The notes: generated by a model not told the origin, from the letters alone. A stretch of 64,000 bases of DNA from Camarhynchus parvulus (GCF_901933205.1 NC_044573.1:27959493-28023492), one strand, 5' to 3'. Numbered from the stretch's first letter, positions 50,107 through 63,897 are shown. A program made the numbers and translations.

Positions 50107-51659
50107 CTGTTAAATGAGCACAGCTAACAAAGCTGGCACACAATTGGGACAGTAGATGTGAAACTGACATATTATCAAGGGAAAGAAAATGAATTCACTG
50201 TAGTTTGAAATGAGCAAAACCAGATGAATTATATGATTAAGGAATTAAAGATTGTAACTTTCCTGTGGAAAGAGCACTACTGTTACAGAGAATCTAAAAC
50301 CTGAGATCGTGTTCCCAATATAAAGTCATATTGAAAGGGTGTGGTTTTCAGACAAGGTTGGTGTTGGAATTGCACTTCAAGAGTTAGTTATTTCAAAATA
50401 TTGGTGCGAACTGCTCCCAGTGAAAGCAGATGAGTAAAACCGTAAAATGTCTTTCCAAGGCTAGTTGGGAGCAGTCTGGTTTCAGAAGCTGTGAGACAAA
50501 ATCAGATCCAGTGTGACTTGCATTTCTGAAAAATAATCCACTTAATGTGGATGTCTAAGTAGGGATGTAGGTTCTGCATATAGATATTTTCATTAAGGAC
50601 TTGAGAGTGAAATTCTGTTATCCTCCTCTCAGTAAAATTTTTTACTGAAGACCTGGAGTTGTATCAAATGTTTACATGGCATGTAATAAATCCATGTAGC
50701 CCATCCAGCCATCGTTGTGACTAGTGAAAGTTCTGAATAATACAATAACTCAGTTCTGAATAATACAATTTTTTTATCCTGGTCATTACAGGAATAATTT
50801 TGAAATGAGAATGCAAAAAGTGACACTTGCCTTTCATAGACACACAGCACAAAGGATGCCTGATGTAGTTTCCAAAGGTGTTTGAACATTGCACATTTAA
50901 AATGTAGCTGGTGTGAGTTTTATAGTACAGTTAATAGAAAGGTAAAATGTTGCTCAAGAACAAAACTAGATTACAGCTCTTGTGTGCTCCTTTCAATATA
51001 AAGTAATGAACTTAATTCTCCTCCTTTTCCTCTGGTGTAAAGACAGAGTAACTCAACAAAATAATCCCAAAATGTTAGGCAAATTAATGTATTATTAGTC
51101 ATATGGTCATTGAAATCAAAAGAGTTAAGAGGCTGTGGACAACATGTCCTGCACCAGGGAAGAAGTGCTGGCATAGTCTTTGTTCTTTTTGCCTGGAACA
51201 GGCTTTGGTTCTGCGACACCTGCCAAAAAAGCCTTTATTTTATTCTCATCTCATTACATACTGTGCAAACAAGTTGGATTGCTAGTTTAGATTTATGAAT
51301 GCAGTGAGGAATAACACAGTGAAGTCTAGCTTGTTTGACTTAGAGAGGAGATATGTAAATTGTCAGTCATCTTCAATAATTCAGTCTGATATGACAATAT
51401 GATGAAAGCTGAAAAAACTGCCAAAAGCTGTGGTTTTGCCTTTTGCACTTATGATCTGGAATTGAGATTTTGCTGGGAATTATTTAGTGGACTTCCTTGT
51501 CTGATGGAAGAAGGTAATAACATGGTTATTATTAATACTCCATTAACAAGCATGTGGTGTTATTTGAAAAGGAAAAAAAGCAATTTCCCTGAGAGAAGTA
51601 AACAAGTTAAAAGCTCCTGTCCTGCTTTGCAGTAGAATAAATGTGGCAAGGCACAAAAG
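50107..51659. other. Unannotated non-coding stretch with a local duplication
   Basis: No gene is recognised. agttctgaataatacaat occurs at 50729-50746 and again at 50752-50769, a 23-bp-period tandem duplication with identical 18-base cores. Confidence 0.65.
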
Positions 51660-51790
51660 ACTGAGACATTAGCAGGATGATCACCATCGAGCTATTAATC
51701 GTTTTCCATTTCATTGCTGAGGGTTTTATACAATGCAACGCAATTCATTACATCTTTCCTGATACATCTAAAGCTGAATCCTGAAATGCT
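51660..51790. promoter_or_regulatory. Candidate conserved non-coding element H
   Basis: The words catcgagctattaatcgttt and tacaatgcaacgcaattcat combine several CpGs with homeodomain-type sites (TTAATCG, CAATTCATTA) outside any recognised repeat. It is a texture-based enhancer candidate only. Confidence 0.25.
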
Positions 51791-52529
51791 TTTTGGTGTT
51801 AAATAATACAACATAGTAGACACTATAAATTACAGGAAATGGTGGTGTGAAGGATGTTGGATGGTGAATAATTTACGAAGATTAGAACAGATCAAGGGGA
51901 GGAACCAGTGGTGGAGCAAAAAATCGAAGTGGGAAAAAAGTTTTCACAGGAGATCTGAAGAGTTAATGGAAGAGGCAGACCTAGGAGGTTATTTCATGTG
52001 GCTTTTAAAAAAAGTTTATATGCCAGAAATATTCTTATGCTGAAACTGTTAATTTGTGACTGAGGTAGAAGGGGTCTAATTAGTAGTGCAAAAGAGTCCA
52101 GAAAATTCTGAAAAATAAAATGATCTTTGGAAAAAACCTTAGCAGAAGTGGGAGGTTCACTTCTCCAGGTGTCTTCAGGGAAGGCCAGAGAGGGAAATAC
52201 CATTCTTCTCTAGTCCTTGAAAAGGTCACATTTTTCATCTGGTGCCGGAGTAGTTTCCAAGCAGCCCAGTCTGATCACCACCCCCGCTCCTTCCCCTCCC
52301 AGTCCTGCCTGGGGGCTTCACAGCCATATTATACATCCTGAGGAACAGGGTTATATCAGGCATAAGATTATCCTACTCTGAGCTCCAGAGCTGCTGCCAC
52401 AATAAAGAAGGACTGGTACACTTCTGGTGAGTTATACTCCACTAGAGACAGGTGATGTGCTGGCCTCTGGCATGTGGAACATGGGACTGCCATGACATGT
52501 TTACTACCACCACCAGAGGAGCAATTTGG
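51791..52529. other. Unannotated non-coding stretch
   Basis: I see nothing recognisable. Short open frames are unsupported. Confidence 0.6.
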
Positions 52530-52710
52530 GATGACATTGTAAAGTGTAATCAGTAATAAATTATTAATTAATGGCTTTTAAATGGTCTGAGTTCAGTTTG
52601 TGGTGGCGAGGCTGTCAATGGAGCAATTATTAAAAAATTCATGTGTTCCTGATCATAGAACTGATAAATACTATGAAGTGCTCTTCGATTACCAAGTGGC
52701 TGGCAGTTCA
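52530..52710. promoter_or_regulatory. Candidate conserved non-coding element I
   Basis: Clustered homeodomain words (taatcagtaataaattatta, then attaatggcttttaaatgg) are followed by gtggtggcgaggctgtcaat and gtgctcttcgattaccaagt. It is free of recognised repeats and carries isolated CpGs. Function is not shown by the sequence. Confidence 0.25.
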
Positions 52711-54507
52711 CTTGCACACCACATTTCTGTTTCTAGTTGCCAATAAATGATGGCTATGCCCACGTTTGTCAGGCTCTCTGTAAGAACTCAGCTGCTGTTT
52801 AGCACTTGCAGGCACACTGGCAGGGTATATTTTCCTGAGTGTTTGGAGACTAATTTAAATGCCTGAGACATAGCCTTCACTCTACTCACCCCTCCCTCCC
52901 TTCTTTAGCCTCCCAGAGCCAGCTTTTAGAGTGTCAGTCAAGATAGCACAGTCTTCAACAGATCAGAGACACATATTTGAGAGTTTCTTCTTCGCAGAAA
53001 TGCAGGAAACGATGTAATCACCCACATGCACAGAGTACTTTGATATCTAAGAATGAAATATATATTGTCATTAATTTCTGTTTTGGGGAGATTTGCAGAC
53101 CTGAAGAACTTGGTTTGTTCAGTAGAGCATTAAATCCTGTTTTCCTATAAATTAAAAGGGAAGACAGAATATTGACAGCTGAATTTGCCTCCCTCTCTGC
53201 CCTTCTGCTGGCACTTCTATTGTGGTTTTGCACCAACAGAGAGTTTTTTCACTGCAGTGATGGTGGATGCATAGATTAGCTGCTGAGGCCATGATTTCCA
53301 GGCACAGATGGAGAGTGAAACACCTTTTTATACTGGTACTTGAAATTCACTGTGTACACTAAGGAGAAGGTGAGATAATTTCTTAGACAAGAAATTGCTC
53401 CTGCAAGAAGGGAATGCTCCTGCAAGCTGATGCCAGCTGGGCTCATCAGAGGATGTGAATGGAGCCATTGCTTGACCACAATTCAGGACCTACACTCCCT
53501 CTGGCTTGCTCCAGGCTGATTGTCAGAGCAGTCCTGTTGGAGGAGGACAGCAAACACAAACCTCCCCAGGCAGAGGGGGGAACTGAATCGCTCTTCCAAG
53601 ACAATAAAAAAACACTTGAGCCATCAAATGCTGGGGTCTTCTGGGACAGAGCCCTTGTCCCTCTGGTGCGAGCTGTGTGCTTCTTCATGGCTTGGTTAAA
53701 CAGTCCCTGTTCCAGCACAACTCCACAGGGCATGTACTCTTACAGGAAGAAAGGCAGTTTCCAGTCACTGCTCAGAAAGGGGATTATGAAATAAAGTTAC
53801 ACATCTCAAAGAATTCAGGTCAGTTCAGGTTGATGAACTGCAAAACCAGAGGTGTGCCTCAATGCAGGCTATAAACAACTGTGGGCTCTTGAGGAGTGTG
53901 AGGGAAGCCTCAGAGCTGCTTGTACTCAGTTGCTCTTGAATCCTGAACCAGCCATCTGTGTTGGTGCTCCCTGCAGGATAGCAGGCATTTTGTTTGGTCT
54001 TTGGAACCCCTCCAGCACCAGGGAGAATGATCCCTCTGTGAGGGCTTACTCCTAAGTATGAGCAGTGCTACAAGTTTGGCACTGCTTCATTGCTTTACCA
54101 ACGTATTTTCTTCTCCTTTTTTTGACATCTGGGGTGAGAAAGTTTTTCACCAGATCCTTGCTCCACTCTGTTACTTCTGTTTGATCTGAAGAGCTGGCAG
54201 TTTCAAAGATTTCTGTGCAAAGAGAAAAACCTTCACCCAAGTAAATCCAAGGGTAAAAGTAGGCATGGACACACAGAGAGCAGCAGCAGCAAGCAAAGAG
54301 CTGTGAGCAGTTGCTTGTGGCATTGAGTGTCTGTGACCATTTTCTGCTGGAGGTACTTGTGTCCAGCTGAGATGTAGCACCACGCTCCAGCAGGGTCCCT
54401 GCTGTTGAGGACAAGTTAAATAAATAATGTAGATCACAAAGCAAACCATCCCTGTAGGATTCCAGCTTGGAGATGGAAGCCATTTCTTACTCCTTCATGG
54501 ACAAATG
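52711..54507. other. Unannotated non-coding stretch
   Basis: No gene is recognised. The minus-strand frame at 54052-54483 (143 codons) has no domain, and its Cys-rich run comes from cagcagcagc-type sequence. Confidence 0.6.
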
Positions 54508-54545
54508 CAGGGTATTTATATCTCCTCAGGGTATTTTTATCTCCC
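54508..54545. repeat. 19-bp tandem duplication, two copies
   Basis: cagggtatttatatctcct is followed directly by cagggtatttttatctccc, with two differences in nineteen bases. Confidence 0.88.
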
Positions 54546-54573
54546 CAGGTGAATGTTACTGCACATACTGAAG

Positions 54574-54617
54574 CACAGGGAGGTTTATGAAATCTCACAG
54601 GGAGGTTTATGAAATCT
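54574..54617. repeat. 22-bp exact tandem duplication
   Basis: The 22-base unit starting cacagggaggtttatgaaat occurs at 54574-54595 and 54596-54617 with no mismatch. It lies 28 bases from the 19-bp duplication. Confidence 0.95.
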
Positions 54618-57600
54618 CAAAGAAGACAACTGAACATTAAAGCTGGGGCCCCCTAACATGGCAAGTAATACAGGGGTGGAACTTTGTCCTCCTGGGGTGC
54701 AGGCTCAGATAAAAACAGCTGGGTGTGTGCTGGAATCTCAGGCACCTCCTGCATACAGGTAGAGATTTGCTTACTGAGTGGCCTTTTAAGATCTGTTGAG
54801 GAGAAAATAAAGGTGGGGTGAGAGAAAAGGCTAATAACTTTATCCCAAACTACCCATTCCCAAGATACATTAAAAATCAGAAGACTACTAAAATCATTTA
54901 GCTGCAGATCTGTTCCAAGGAGCCTGCAGCAGGCTGATCCCATTCAGCCATGGCTGTGGTGGGTCTCCATCCCAGCTGAACAAAAAGCAAAGTGCCAAGA
55001 AGAGCATGGAGAGGGTACAGAACTACCTCAAGTAGGCTTTCAGGGACTTGTGAAGTGAAAGCCAGAGGAGTTATACAGTCCTTAGCTGGCAGGCAAAGAA
55101 TGAATGTTGTCTCTGACAAGAAAAAGGTGAACTTTTAGGCAGTTTGCCTTGATGTCACCATTCACATTCTAGAAGATAGTATTGAAGCAGTTAGTGGGCT
55201 CAGCATAGGTCTTTGGGCTGTTGGTTATTTTTTGCAGCTTTTGGAACCATACCTGTGTGACAAAGACATAGGTGTGTTGCTTGCACAGCTATTTGTAAGG
55301 TATTTCAAGCATGTGGTTCTGGAGCCTGGAGTTCTGCAGTTTTGGGCTCTCTTCACCAATCTTCTGTAATTGCATAAGAAAAACTTGGTTTTCTTGTACA
55401 AAAAGGAAAAAAATCCTTTTTTTTTTCTTTGTGCTACAATAATATTTGAAAATAAGATTAAAATCCATGAAAATGCTCAAGACAATATTAAAACCAGGGC
55501 AGTTCAAACCACTTCATCATGAACAGAATTTAAAAATATTTGCAGAGGGTCTTGGATGTTGGTTTATTTTTAATTCAAAGTAGGCTGCAGCTGCAGGTTG
55601 CACACAGAGTGATGTGCTGGAGCAGGCTTAGAGAACTTGGAAATTTGGTATCAAGTTTTGATCTTGCTGCACTAAAGCTGTATGTCCTTGAAAGAATGGC
55701 TTCTATCCTGGATTCTGGATTCTCCCATGGTGATATGAGCCTTTCTTTGCAAAGAGCCTTGCAATTCTCATATAAACAGTAATACTAAGAAAAGGAGTAG
55801 AAAAAGTATTATCCGTGTGTATGCATTGCTCACAGGAGGTGAGAGAAACATTTGAACATATTAGATGGTGGATGAAAGTCAGATCCAAGTTTTGAGAAAA
55901 TAAGTCTTCATAGACTGCTCTTTTGCCCTGCCAAATCCTCCTTCTCTCCTAAGGATTTGGTCTGAAACAGAAAATTATCAGACAACTCCAAAGGAATATA
56001 GGAATATGCTGCTTCCCTGCTGGAAAGAGCAGGTGCCCAGGATACCACTGTTGCTGCTCTGTGCATATGCTGATTTCCCCAAAGGCATGGCCTGAGCTGC
56101 TCTCTCTTTGTCTTTTCCAGAGGGAGAATGACTCAATTATTTTCATGCCAGCCACACATGGCCACGCACGCTCCAGCCCTCATACTGCAAAGCTCTTGTT
56201 CCTCTCTATTTGAGCCTCCAATCTCCTTAGAATTCCTGAAGGAAGCACACAGTTCCTTAAGGCCCAAAAATGTGCAGAAATGCTGTAATTCCTCCAGTCC
56301 TCAACACAAAATTCATTCTCATCACCTTGTCCATAACCTTCCATTCATTTGCAGCTTAGTTGCAGCCCTGTCTTTTTCTCTTCCCTTCTCATTTGCTGGG
56401 GTAATACCTTTTCTACTCCAAAATCTTCCCTGTAAATCCAGGCTGGACTCTAGTTTTTGGGAGCAGGGCATTTGTCTGGAGGTCAGATCTTGGTCACTAA
56501 GGTTTTGTTTTTAATCTACTTATGGATGAAGTGCTGAAAGACTGGGAAACTTTCTTCAGAAGGCTAGAGCAGGAATTCCAGGAGCACAGGGCAAACATAT
56601 TTTGATGCTTTGCTGAAACTGTGACCACAAAGAGCACTGGCTGCAGTTGCTTTGACTGGGAAGTTGCATCTTCTCCTTCCTGATGTTCTTGACTTCCTTG
56701 CCTCCTAGTTCAACAAGTCTCCAGCAGGGGAAAATGCCTCTGGCCTGAGCACAAGTATCAGTTTGGCTTGTTTTTGTTTCTAAGATCCTTCCCTTCTGCA
56801 AGCTTAATGCTGCTCCTCCTTTGTAGCTGGCTGCACTGTGAAAGCACATTTGTGTTTTAAGATGTAATCACACAAAGAGCTAATGGGATAGGTTAGAGAG
56901 GCACACAGCAACAAGGGTATGAGAGTTCCTGGTTTCCTAGAACACTTTCCCTTATTGCTGCTACTGAGAGGCCTGCCAAGCTCCCCTGCAGAGCCTGCCC
57001 AAGCCCATTGCCTGCCATGCTGTGGGACACCCTGCTTTGGGAAGGCTGCAAACACTGTTTTGAGTATGCTGGATAACCTCAGGAAACACAAAGGCTAGGA
57101 AGCTGGTGAAATATCTCTTCTGTCCATTTACCTTCCTGGTTAGGTAGGGGTGACAAATGCAATAGGTCACACCTGTCCCTGCTGTGGGGGGAGGTGATTT
57201 CTCACACCCATGATCAGCTGAATTGCTCAGCTGCATGCAGAAAGAACAAACTCAGACACTTCTTTGCTAAAAAAGGAGGAGCTGAAGAAGGATTCCCTGC
57301 TGGGATGTGGTCCATGCCCACCTGGGCTTCCAAGAGGTCTGGTGGCTCATGTGATCATTACCTTGGTACTCATTCTTGTAGACCAAATTAATTCAGGCAA
57401 ACGGCTCCAAATCAGCAGCCCCAGAAAAAGAAAGCCTCTTGGCAATGTGCTCTTGTTCTTTATTGTTTATCCTACATTAATGAGCTGGTGAGGTCATGGC
57501 CTCCCTCAGCTGGATGTTATCTCTTTCTATCAGATAGCTAGTGAGAGACAGCCCTGCCTGGAGGAAATTATTCTCCTAAAAATGAATATGGGGATAAAGA

Positions 57601-58520
57601 GAAGTCTTAAGATATTCCCTTCCAGAAACAGATCAGAGCATGCTGAATTGTTTCCCTGAACTCTCAGGAAAAGTTGAGGGTATGCCAATAGGTGAATAAA
57701 GATCTTCTGAGGACTGATGTAGCACTGTCTTTTCCATCAGTAGTTATCTTCTCTTCTTTGTCTCTGACTTTTGCAGCACGTTAATGAAGCCAGAGGACAG
57801 CCTGGATCTGCTGACTTCCTTGTGCCATTGTGAAGAGCCCCACAACTGCATTGATGGAGCTCTTTGTGCCAGCCCTTATGCAGCACCATTGGAGCTCAAT
57901 TCTGGAAGTGGAACATTCAGGACACTTTAAAGTATTTTTCATCTGGAAATACTGATTTATCAAAAACTAAACTCCATGTGGAACTAGTTATCCTTTTGAA
58001 AAATAAGCTTGTTTCTTACATTTTAAAGATTTTCTGTGTTTTTTTTTAATTGAAAAAGGATGATGTGGGTGTAGGAAGGTTTTTTTTTGTTGTTTTTAAT
58101 TTCATTTCACTATTTTTAAAGATAAAAATTCTTATGACATTGAACGTGATATACATTCAATACACATCCTGTAAATCACCAGATGGATGTCATCTGGGAA
58201 CAATGTCACCATCACTTTTTATCAAAGTTAGATGTCACTTAGAATTTCACAGGGTAGATATTTAGGTCCATGTTGCTGCTGAGAGGAATGCAGATATTAA
58301 AAATGAGGCTCATTTTCCCTTTTCAGCTGTGGTTCCTCAGTCATCCTCATCATCTAATTAATGTTTCCTTCCATAGCAGCTAAGCCAATAACAGATCTAG
58401 AACTTGAGAATTCAGCTGTCATTTCCCCATTTCTCCACAGTTTTCCTCAAATCCTGACACTCCAGCCTGGACTTCCATCAGCGGTAAACTTCATTTAATG
58501 TTGTCTAGAAGAGTAAATAA
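54618..58520. other. Unannotated non-coding stretch
   Basis: No gene or transposon is recognised in about 3.9 kb. Short T homopolymers occur near 55418 and 58078. Frames up to 128 codons lack domains. Confidence 0.6.
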
Positions 58521-58541
58521 TTAAACAAACAAACAAACAAA
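58521..58541. repeat. (AAAC)n microsatellite
   Basis: Consecutive aaac units follow a short A/T stretch. It is a simple tetranucleotide repeat. Confidence 0.9.
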
Positions 58542-58944
58542 TTTATCAACTCCAAAAATTCATGCCTAGTTTCTCACACATGTGCTTGAGGTTTAAAAGT
58601 ACATTTGCTTATAAGCCTTAGCTAGCAGAACAAATATGTATGGCTGGAGCTTGCTCCACTTGACAGGGGAGAGATTCTCGCTTTCTTCTCTATATTCCTT
58701 CCAGTATTTATAAACTTCAGGATATTTTTCATGGGTTGCACCTTGTTCTTACTTTTCTCCCTTTTTTCCTCTGTAGAGTTTGGTATTATTAGTATTATTA
58801 GATTGCTTTTTCCTTTATCAGGTTTATATAATGTAATTGCAACTGAAACATTCAATTGGTGGGAGATGAAAGCCTGAGTATTTCCACTGTATTTCTTTAC
58901 AACATATTATATTAGCTGATGTAGGGGGCAGGCTCCGAGAAGGG
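58542..58944. other. Unannotated non-coding stretch
   Basis: There is nothing recognisable. It is A/T-rich. Confidence 0.55.
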
Positions 58945-59095
58945 ACTGGAAGGCTGGGTACAGCTCCCAGCTCTGCTGCTAGGTGGTTTCAGCAATTTTC
59001 CCTGTCTTAGTTCACTCACCAGGAAATGCAGACTGTAACACCCCTCATCATTGTCGAGCACTTTACTACCTAGTGATGAAAAAGTCTGTGTCAGA
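58945..59095 (+). mobile_element. Possible MIR-type SINE remnant, plus strand
   Basis: cagctcccagctctgctgct, ttttccctgtcttagttcac, tcaccaggaaatgcagactg and a decayed tail with cgagcactttactacc follow the order of MIR (cccagctctgccac, cttgggcaagt, cctcagtttcc, atctgtaaaatgg, gtgaagcactttg). The central core is degraded, so it is less certain than the copy at 34.2 kb. Confidence 0.48.
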
Positions 59096-62000
59096 CTGTC
59101 ATGTAATCAAGGAGGAAGTAAGGTGAGAGTGGAAGAGAGAAAAGTCACACTAGATTACAGAGGAGATGAAGCAGTTTAATCCCACACTTTCTCAGGTTCA
59201 GTGTGTTTCAAGGGAAATATAAGAACTGATGCCATGCAGACTGCTTGGATAAAAATAATACAAAAATTTTTCACTGCAGTACCCTTCCTTGGATTATTTA
59301 CACTGATATAATGGTTAAAAAAAATCACTTTTCACTGCTTACAATGGTAGTTTGCTTGGTTCTTGTACTTGACCTGGTTTAGATACTCATGCCAGAGCAC
59401 ATGTATTTTCAAGGTTTGTCGTGCCTTGATTTGTACTCATCTACTTGTTTCCTTCAAATCCAGTACCACTGAGGGGAAAAAAGGGGTCTGTGGGTGCAGC
59501 TACTGAAGCTGCATAAATCTTCTGAGGCATGGGCTCAGAAGAGAAAGACACAAGGCACTTTGTGATGCTTTGGCACCAATAAGAGAAGAGACATAGATTT
59601 CTACTCAAATGGACTTCTGGTCCTTCACTTCTTTCAGGGAAGGTGTACATGTGAAACACCATTATTCTTTTCACTGGTTAAAAATACAATAAATTGGGAA
59701 TAATAATAATGATAATAAATTTATTAAAATCCCTTGTGGAAAATATAGTAATCATCAAGCTTCTCTGATGTTTGACCACAGAGAGAGTGTTTTGTCCTTT
59801 AAATCAATTAATAATGCTGAATGTGAGAGACTAGGAAAGGAAAAAAAAGGCTTTTGTGTGCTTCATTAAGATATTTGCTCCTTCATTCATTCATTTCAAT
59901 TGCATTTGCAGATGGGAGACTTGAAGTGTAAAATAAATGCTTTCGACTCATAGCCTGGGATTTGCACAAAATTTGCTGAAGGAAACGCTTTTGTCCTCTC
60001 TTGCATCTGTTGTGCCCAAAGTGCTCCTCACAGGGAAGAGAGAGCTGAGGGGGTGATCTGGGATGGAAGGGAAAAGGCCAGTGGGACCCTGCTTTGCGCC
60101 TTGGTTCAGGCCCTTCTTATGGGAATAGGACACTCCTGGGCTGCTGTGAACTGGTAATCTTGGGGGAACCATACAAAGTACATCACCCCTGCCCACTTCT
60201 TCCCCAGCCTGAACCAAGCTGGAGGGGCTTTGCAGTGTTTTTTGACAGGTCTCTGTCCATCCCCAGGGTTGGGAAGTGCTCATTCCCGGAGACTGTGCTG
60301 TCCTTCGTGTGCTGTGCCTGTCAGAGCCCATTGTTTGCTAGCAGGGAGACTCTAGCAGCAGTGAGAGGAGAGGTCATCAAGAACCTGCAGTGTGGCCAGA
60401 CAAAACTAGCCAGGCAGCCACGAAAAGTGCCAGTCCCTGATGTTGTTTTTTGTGCAGTTGTCACTCCTAGCTCGGATCCCAGGGAATTGTAGTTTTTGGA
60501 ATCAAGACAAAATGGTCAGCTCCCCTGTGCCTGCTTCAACATGCTTTCCTCCTTTTCTCTGCATCAGTTACCAAGCACAGTGCCCTTCACAATCAGTCAC
60601 TGCAGGGATCAGAGGGACTTGCACTCATCAGAGAACCACACGAGCAAGCTGGTGAGTTCTGCTGACAGCTGCCTGCATTATCTCATTGCCACATCCCTCA
60701 TCTGTTCCCTGCTCATACCCATCTGGTGCTTGTCTACCTGCAGAAAATTTGGTGGCTTTTAGAGATCCCTTGGCTGCTTGGCTCTCACAGGACCTGCTTT
60801 CCCTCACCTCTACTATAACCACCAGACTTCTTTCTAGTGGCTTGGATTAATTTCTGTATTTTGCTTTATTCCTCACCCCAGTCCTCATACACAAGCCGGG
60901 TAGAGGCATGTTCTTTTATCAATGCATCTATTTGGAGGACAAAGATACTGCCCTCCTTAAACCTCTCTGATGCTATATTTTCTGCTTATTGATAAGTGTG
61001 CTTCTGAGGGTGCCACTGCACATGCTGAGTTACCAAGCCATTAGCTGATATTAGCAGTTGATGAAATGGCTTTTCTGATGGTTTGAGATGTCCCTGAAAA
61101 CTTATATTCTTATCTTTTGTCTCTCTGTGTGGAAAATCCAAAGGCAGGTTCACTGGCATGGGAAAGCTTATGAAAGAAAGACAAAGAAGATATTATTCAT
61201 TACTTTTGTCTTCGTTTGGCACCTTCTCTCCTTTCTGTTGACAGCAGAAAAGGCCACACAAGCTGGTCAGGAGAGTCACTCTCCTTCACTTCTATTAAGA
61301 CATTAAACCAATAATTAGGTTGTCTGCTGAAAATGCAGAGAGACAAATAAATGATTTATGAAGTACTTGGCATGGTAACTTGAATTGCCTGGAATGAAAC
61401 AGTCTTTCCAAATAGTCACTGAGGAATTATCTCCTTCTCTTCTTAGTGCCTCCAGATACAAATCTCAAAAGCTCAGTCCAGTCTGGGGCCTTTATCAGTG
61501 TCTGCTGGCAGGCAGAGTAAGAGTAGCAGGTCTGAGCCAGTCTGCGCCAGGTTGGGGAGCACAGCCCAGAGAGCCAGCTCTGGCCATGGCTGCCTGGCAG
61601 TGCTCTGCCCGTCCTGGGTGGGGGCTGCAGAGCCCGCACCTCAGCCAAAACATTGCACAGCTTCTTTGTGTGGGCACAAACTGCAACATGGCCTAGAGCA
61701 GAGTGCTGCCTGCAGCCAGTCAGGCCTTCCCATGACTTGTTTTTGCTTCTATGTCATCCAAATATCCCATTAAACACCACAACTATCCCCATTCATCAAG
61801 CTGTGACTCAGTTTCCATTCATGACCCACTTCTTCTACCAGGACCCTATAAAGAAACAGGCATAAAAACCTCCTAGCCTGATGTAAAATTACAGTGCCTC
61901 ATACTTTATGACATAAGAGGATTCATATCACCCAGATCATTTCATCTTGGGACCAAAAGCATTCAAAGTTCTTTTTGCTTAACTTCTGGATAGGTACAAA

Positions 62001-63897
62001 TCCCACAGCTGTTTCCACATTGTTGAAGCTCTATGCCTGTAAACACCACTCATGGTGTTTTTTACCTGACAATAGATGGTGCTCTTTCTATAATTATCTG
62101 TCTTCACAGTCCCTGCATACACCAGTTTTTTAATTTAGAACAAACATAACAGATTATCCTTGTGTTTGGGCACTACAAGATCCCAAGCAGCAAAGGCAAT
62201 AAATAACCACCTGCAAGCAAACCTGTAGCACAGGTACACTCTCTGTTATGGCTGATCTGCCACAAGGACTCAGAATAGATCCTCAAATCTTAAGTGCTCA
62301 GGTGATGAGGGGCATTTAAATAAACAGATAAATAGATGGAACAAGTTATAAAAATAATAAGCAATGATCAGAATATCTTCCCTAGCTTGCGCAAAACAAA
62401 ATTCCCACTAACTCAGAAAAGATTTGTCATGGTATTTTCTTCATTCTGTGTTTGAATGAAAACAAAGGAGATGCTCAACATCATCAAGCAAAATACAATT
62501 TTTTTTCCCCATACAGTTTGTTTTCCCCTGTATTTATTTGAACTGCAAAGTGCAGAGAATGCTTCTGTTTTTTCCAGGACTTACAGAAGTCACAATTGTT
62601 ACTAAAATTGAAGACAACAATATTTTCCAGTCAAGTTTAGAGGAGGGAAAATCGCAAAATACCTTAAAATTTACTCCTCAAAAAAAGCACAGTGATCAGC
62701 ATTTAGAATAGTTTAGTGACTGTAAAGCTGTAATTTTTTGGACATAATTTCCTCCCATTCTTGATGTTATTTGTGCCCAAATGGAAGTCTTCAGCCTGAC
62801 ATCTACCTTCAAATCTTTTCCATTCACACAGATTGCATAATGCATCTCATTTTTATTCTAAATTGACTTTAAATTGAATATCAGCTTGGAGGTCTTGTTC
62901 CTCAGGTTCTTTAGAGACTGAACAAGACTCTTTGGAGACTGACTGAGCAGCATTTCAGCCCTTTTCCCTTGGAGTGCATTTGAGCCCTCCAGATACATTC
63001 CTCAAAACCATCCTTGGATGCTTGCAGCACTGAAGCTCCCAGCTGATATTCCATAGGGAGAGGAGAAATACATGGTTTGTGTCTTCCTGAGGGATCATTA
63101 CAGCTGCCCTACATCACACAATAAGGTGGATACTAGCACTGACCCACTGCTCTCTCATCCTTTACCCCATGCTTTGAGCCCTCCTGCTGTGTCTGGGGAT
63201 GCCTTGCTGGTGTCTTTTCCAACAAGGATCTCAAGATCTTCATTGTCTCCAAGAGATACACAGCAGTTCCTACCATTGATGGTTACTCATGCATCTCCTG
63301 GCCTTTAATTAGGAGCAGAACCTTGCTAAAGGATTACTTCTGGTGAGTGAAGAAAAGGAGACTTTTCAGGGGGAAGCCATGAAATGTGAGCCAGGAGCTT
63401 TGAGTCCTTTCTTTTTCCTTCATCTTTTTGCTGGCAGATTCTTCTAGTCTGTTAGACTTACAGGCTTTGCTGGTGTTTCTTCTCTCCTACTGTGTTTCCC
63501 CTCACTCAGATAAATACACCATCTCCTCTTGCTTCTTTCCCCCACGCACTCCATCAACATGTAAAAAATACAAGAGGAAAATATTGTGTTAAAAAGGGCA
63601 ATTTGTGAAATACTGATTTGCTAATTATATTTTTAATCAGTAATAGAAATATGACTGACTTCTAAGAAAAATCATTAGGTTAACAATATTTAGATAAACA
63701 CGTTATCTATAAAGTGAAGGAAAAAAGCCCCTGTTTCTTTCATAGAAAGTATTAATATTTCTGCTTGTTGGTGTTAGAACTTGATGAGAAACAAACCAAA
63801 ATGCTGAAGTGAATTCTAGGCCAAGTAACACTTCAGGCTGGAGAAAACAAAAATATCTTAGAGCTTTGAAGTTTTTTACCCTTATATTAATAGTGAT
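59096..63897. other. Unannotated non-coding stretch
   Basis: No gene is recognised. It contains a short taataataatgataataa run at 59698-59722 and a GC-richer patch near 61500-61690 with overlapping frames on both strands (103 codons plus, 73 minus), none with a domain. No CR1 or LTR is seen in the last 14 kb. Confidence 0.6.

Noticed and set aside
54052..54483. Minus-strand frame of 143 codons with a Cys-rich run.
   Set aside because: The Cys run derives from a cag-type repeat on the other strand. There is no family resemblance and no exon context.
60094..60492. Plus-strand frame of 132 codons.
   Set aside because: It has no ATG in good context and no domain, and an overlapping frame of similar length lies on the other strand, so it is not supported.
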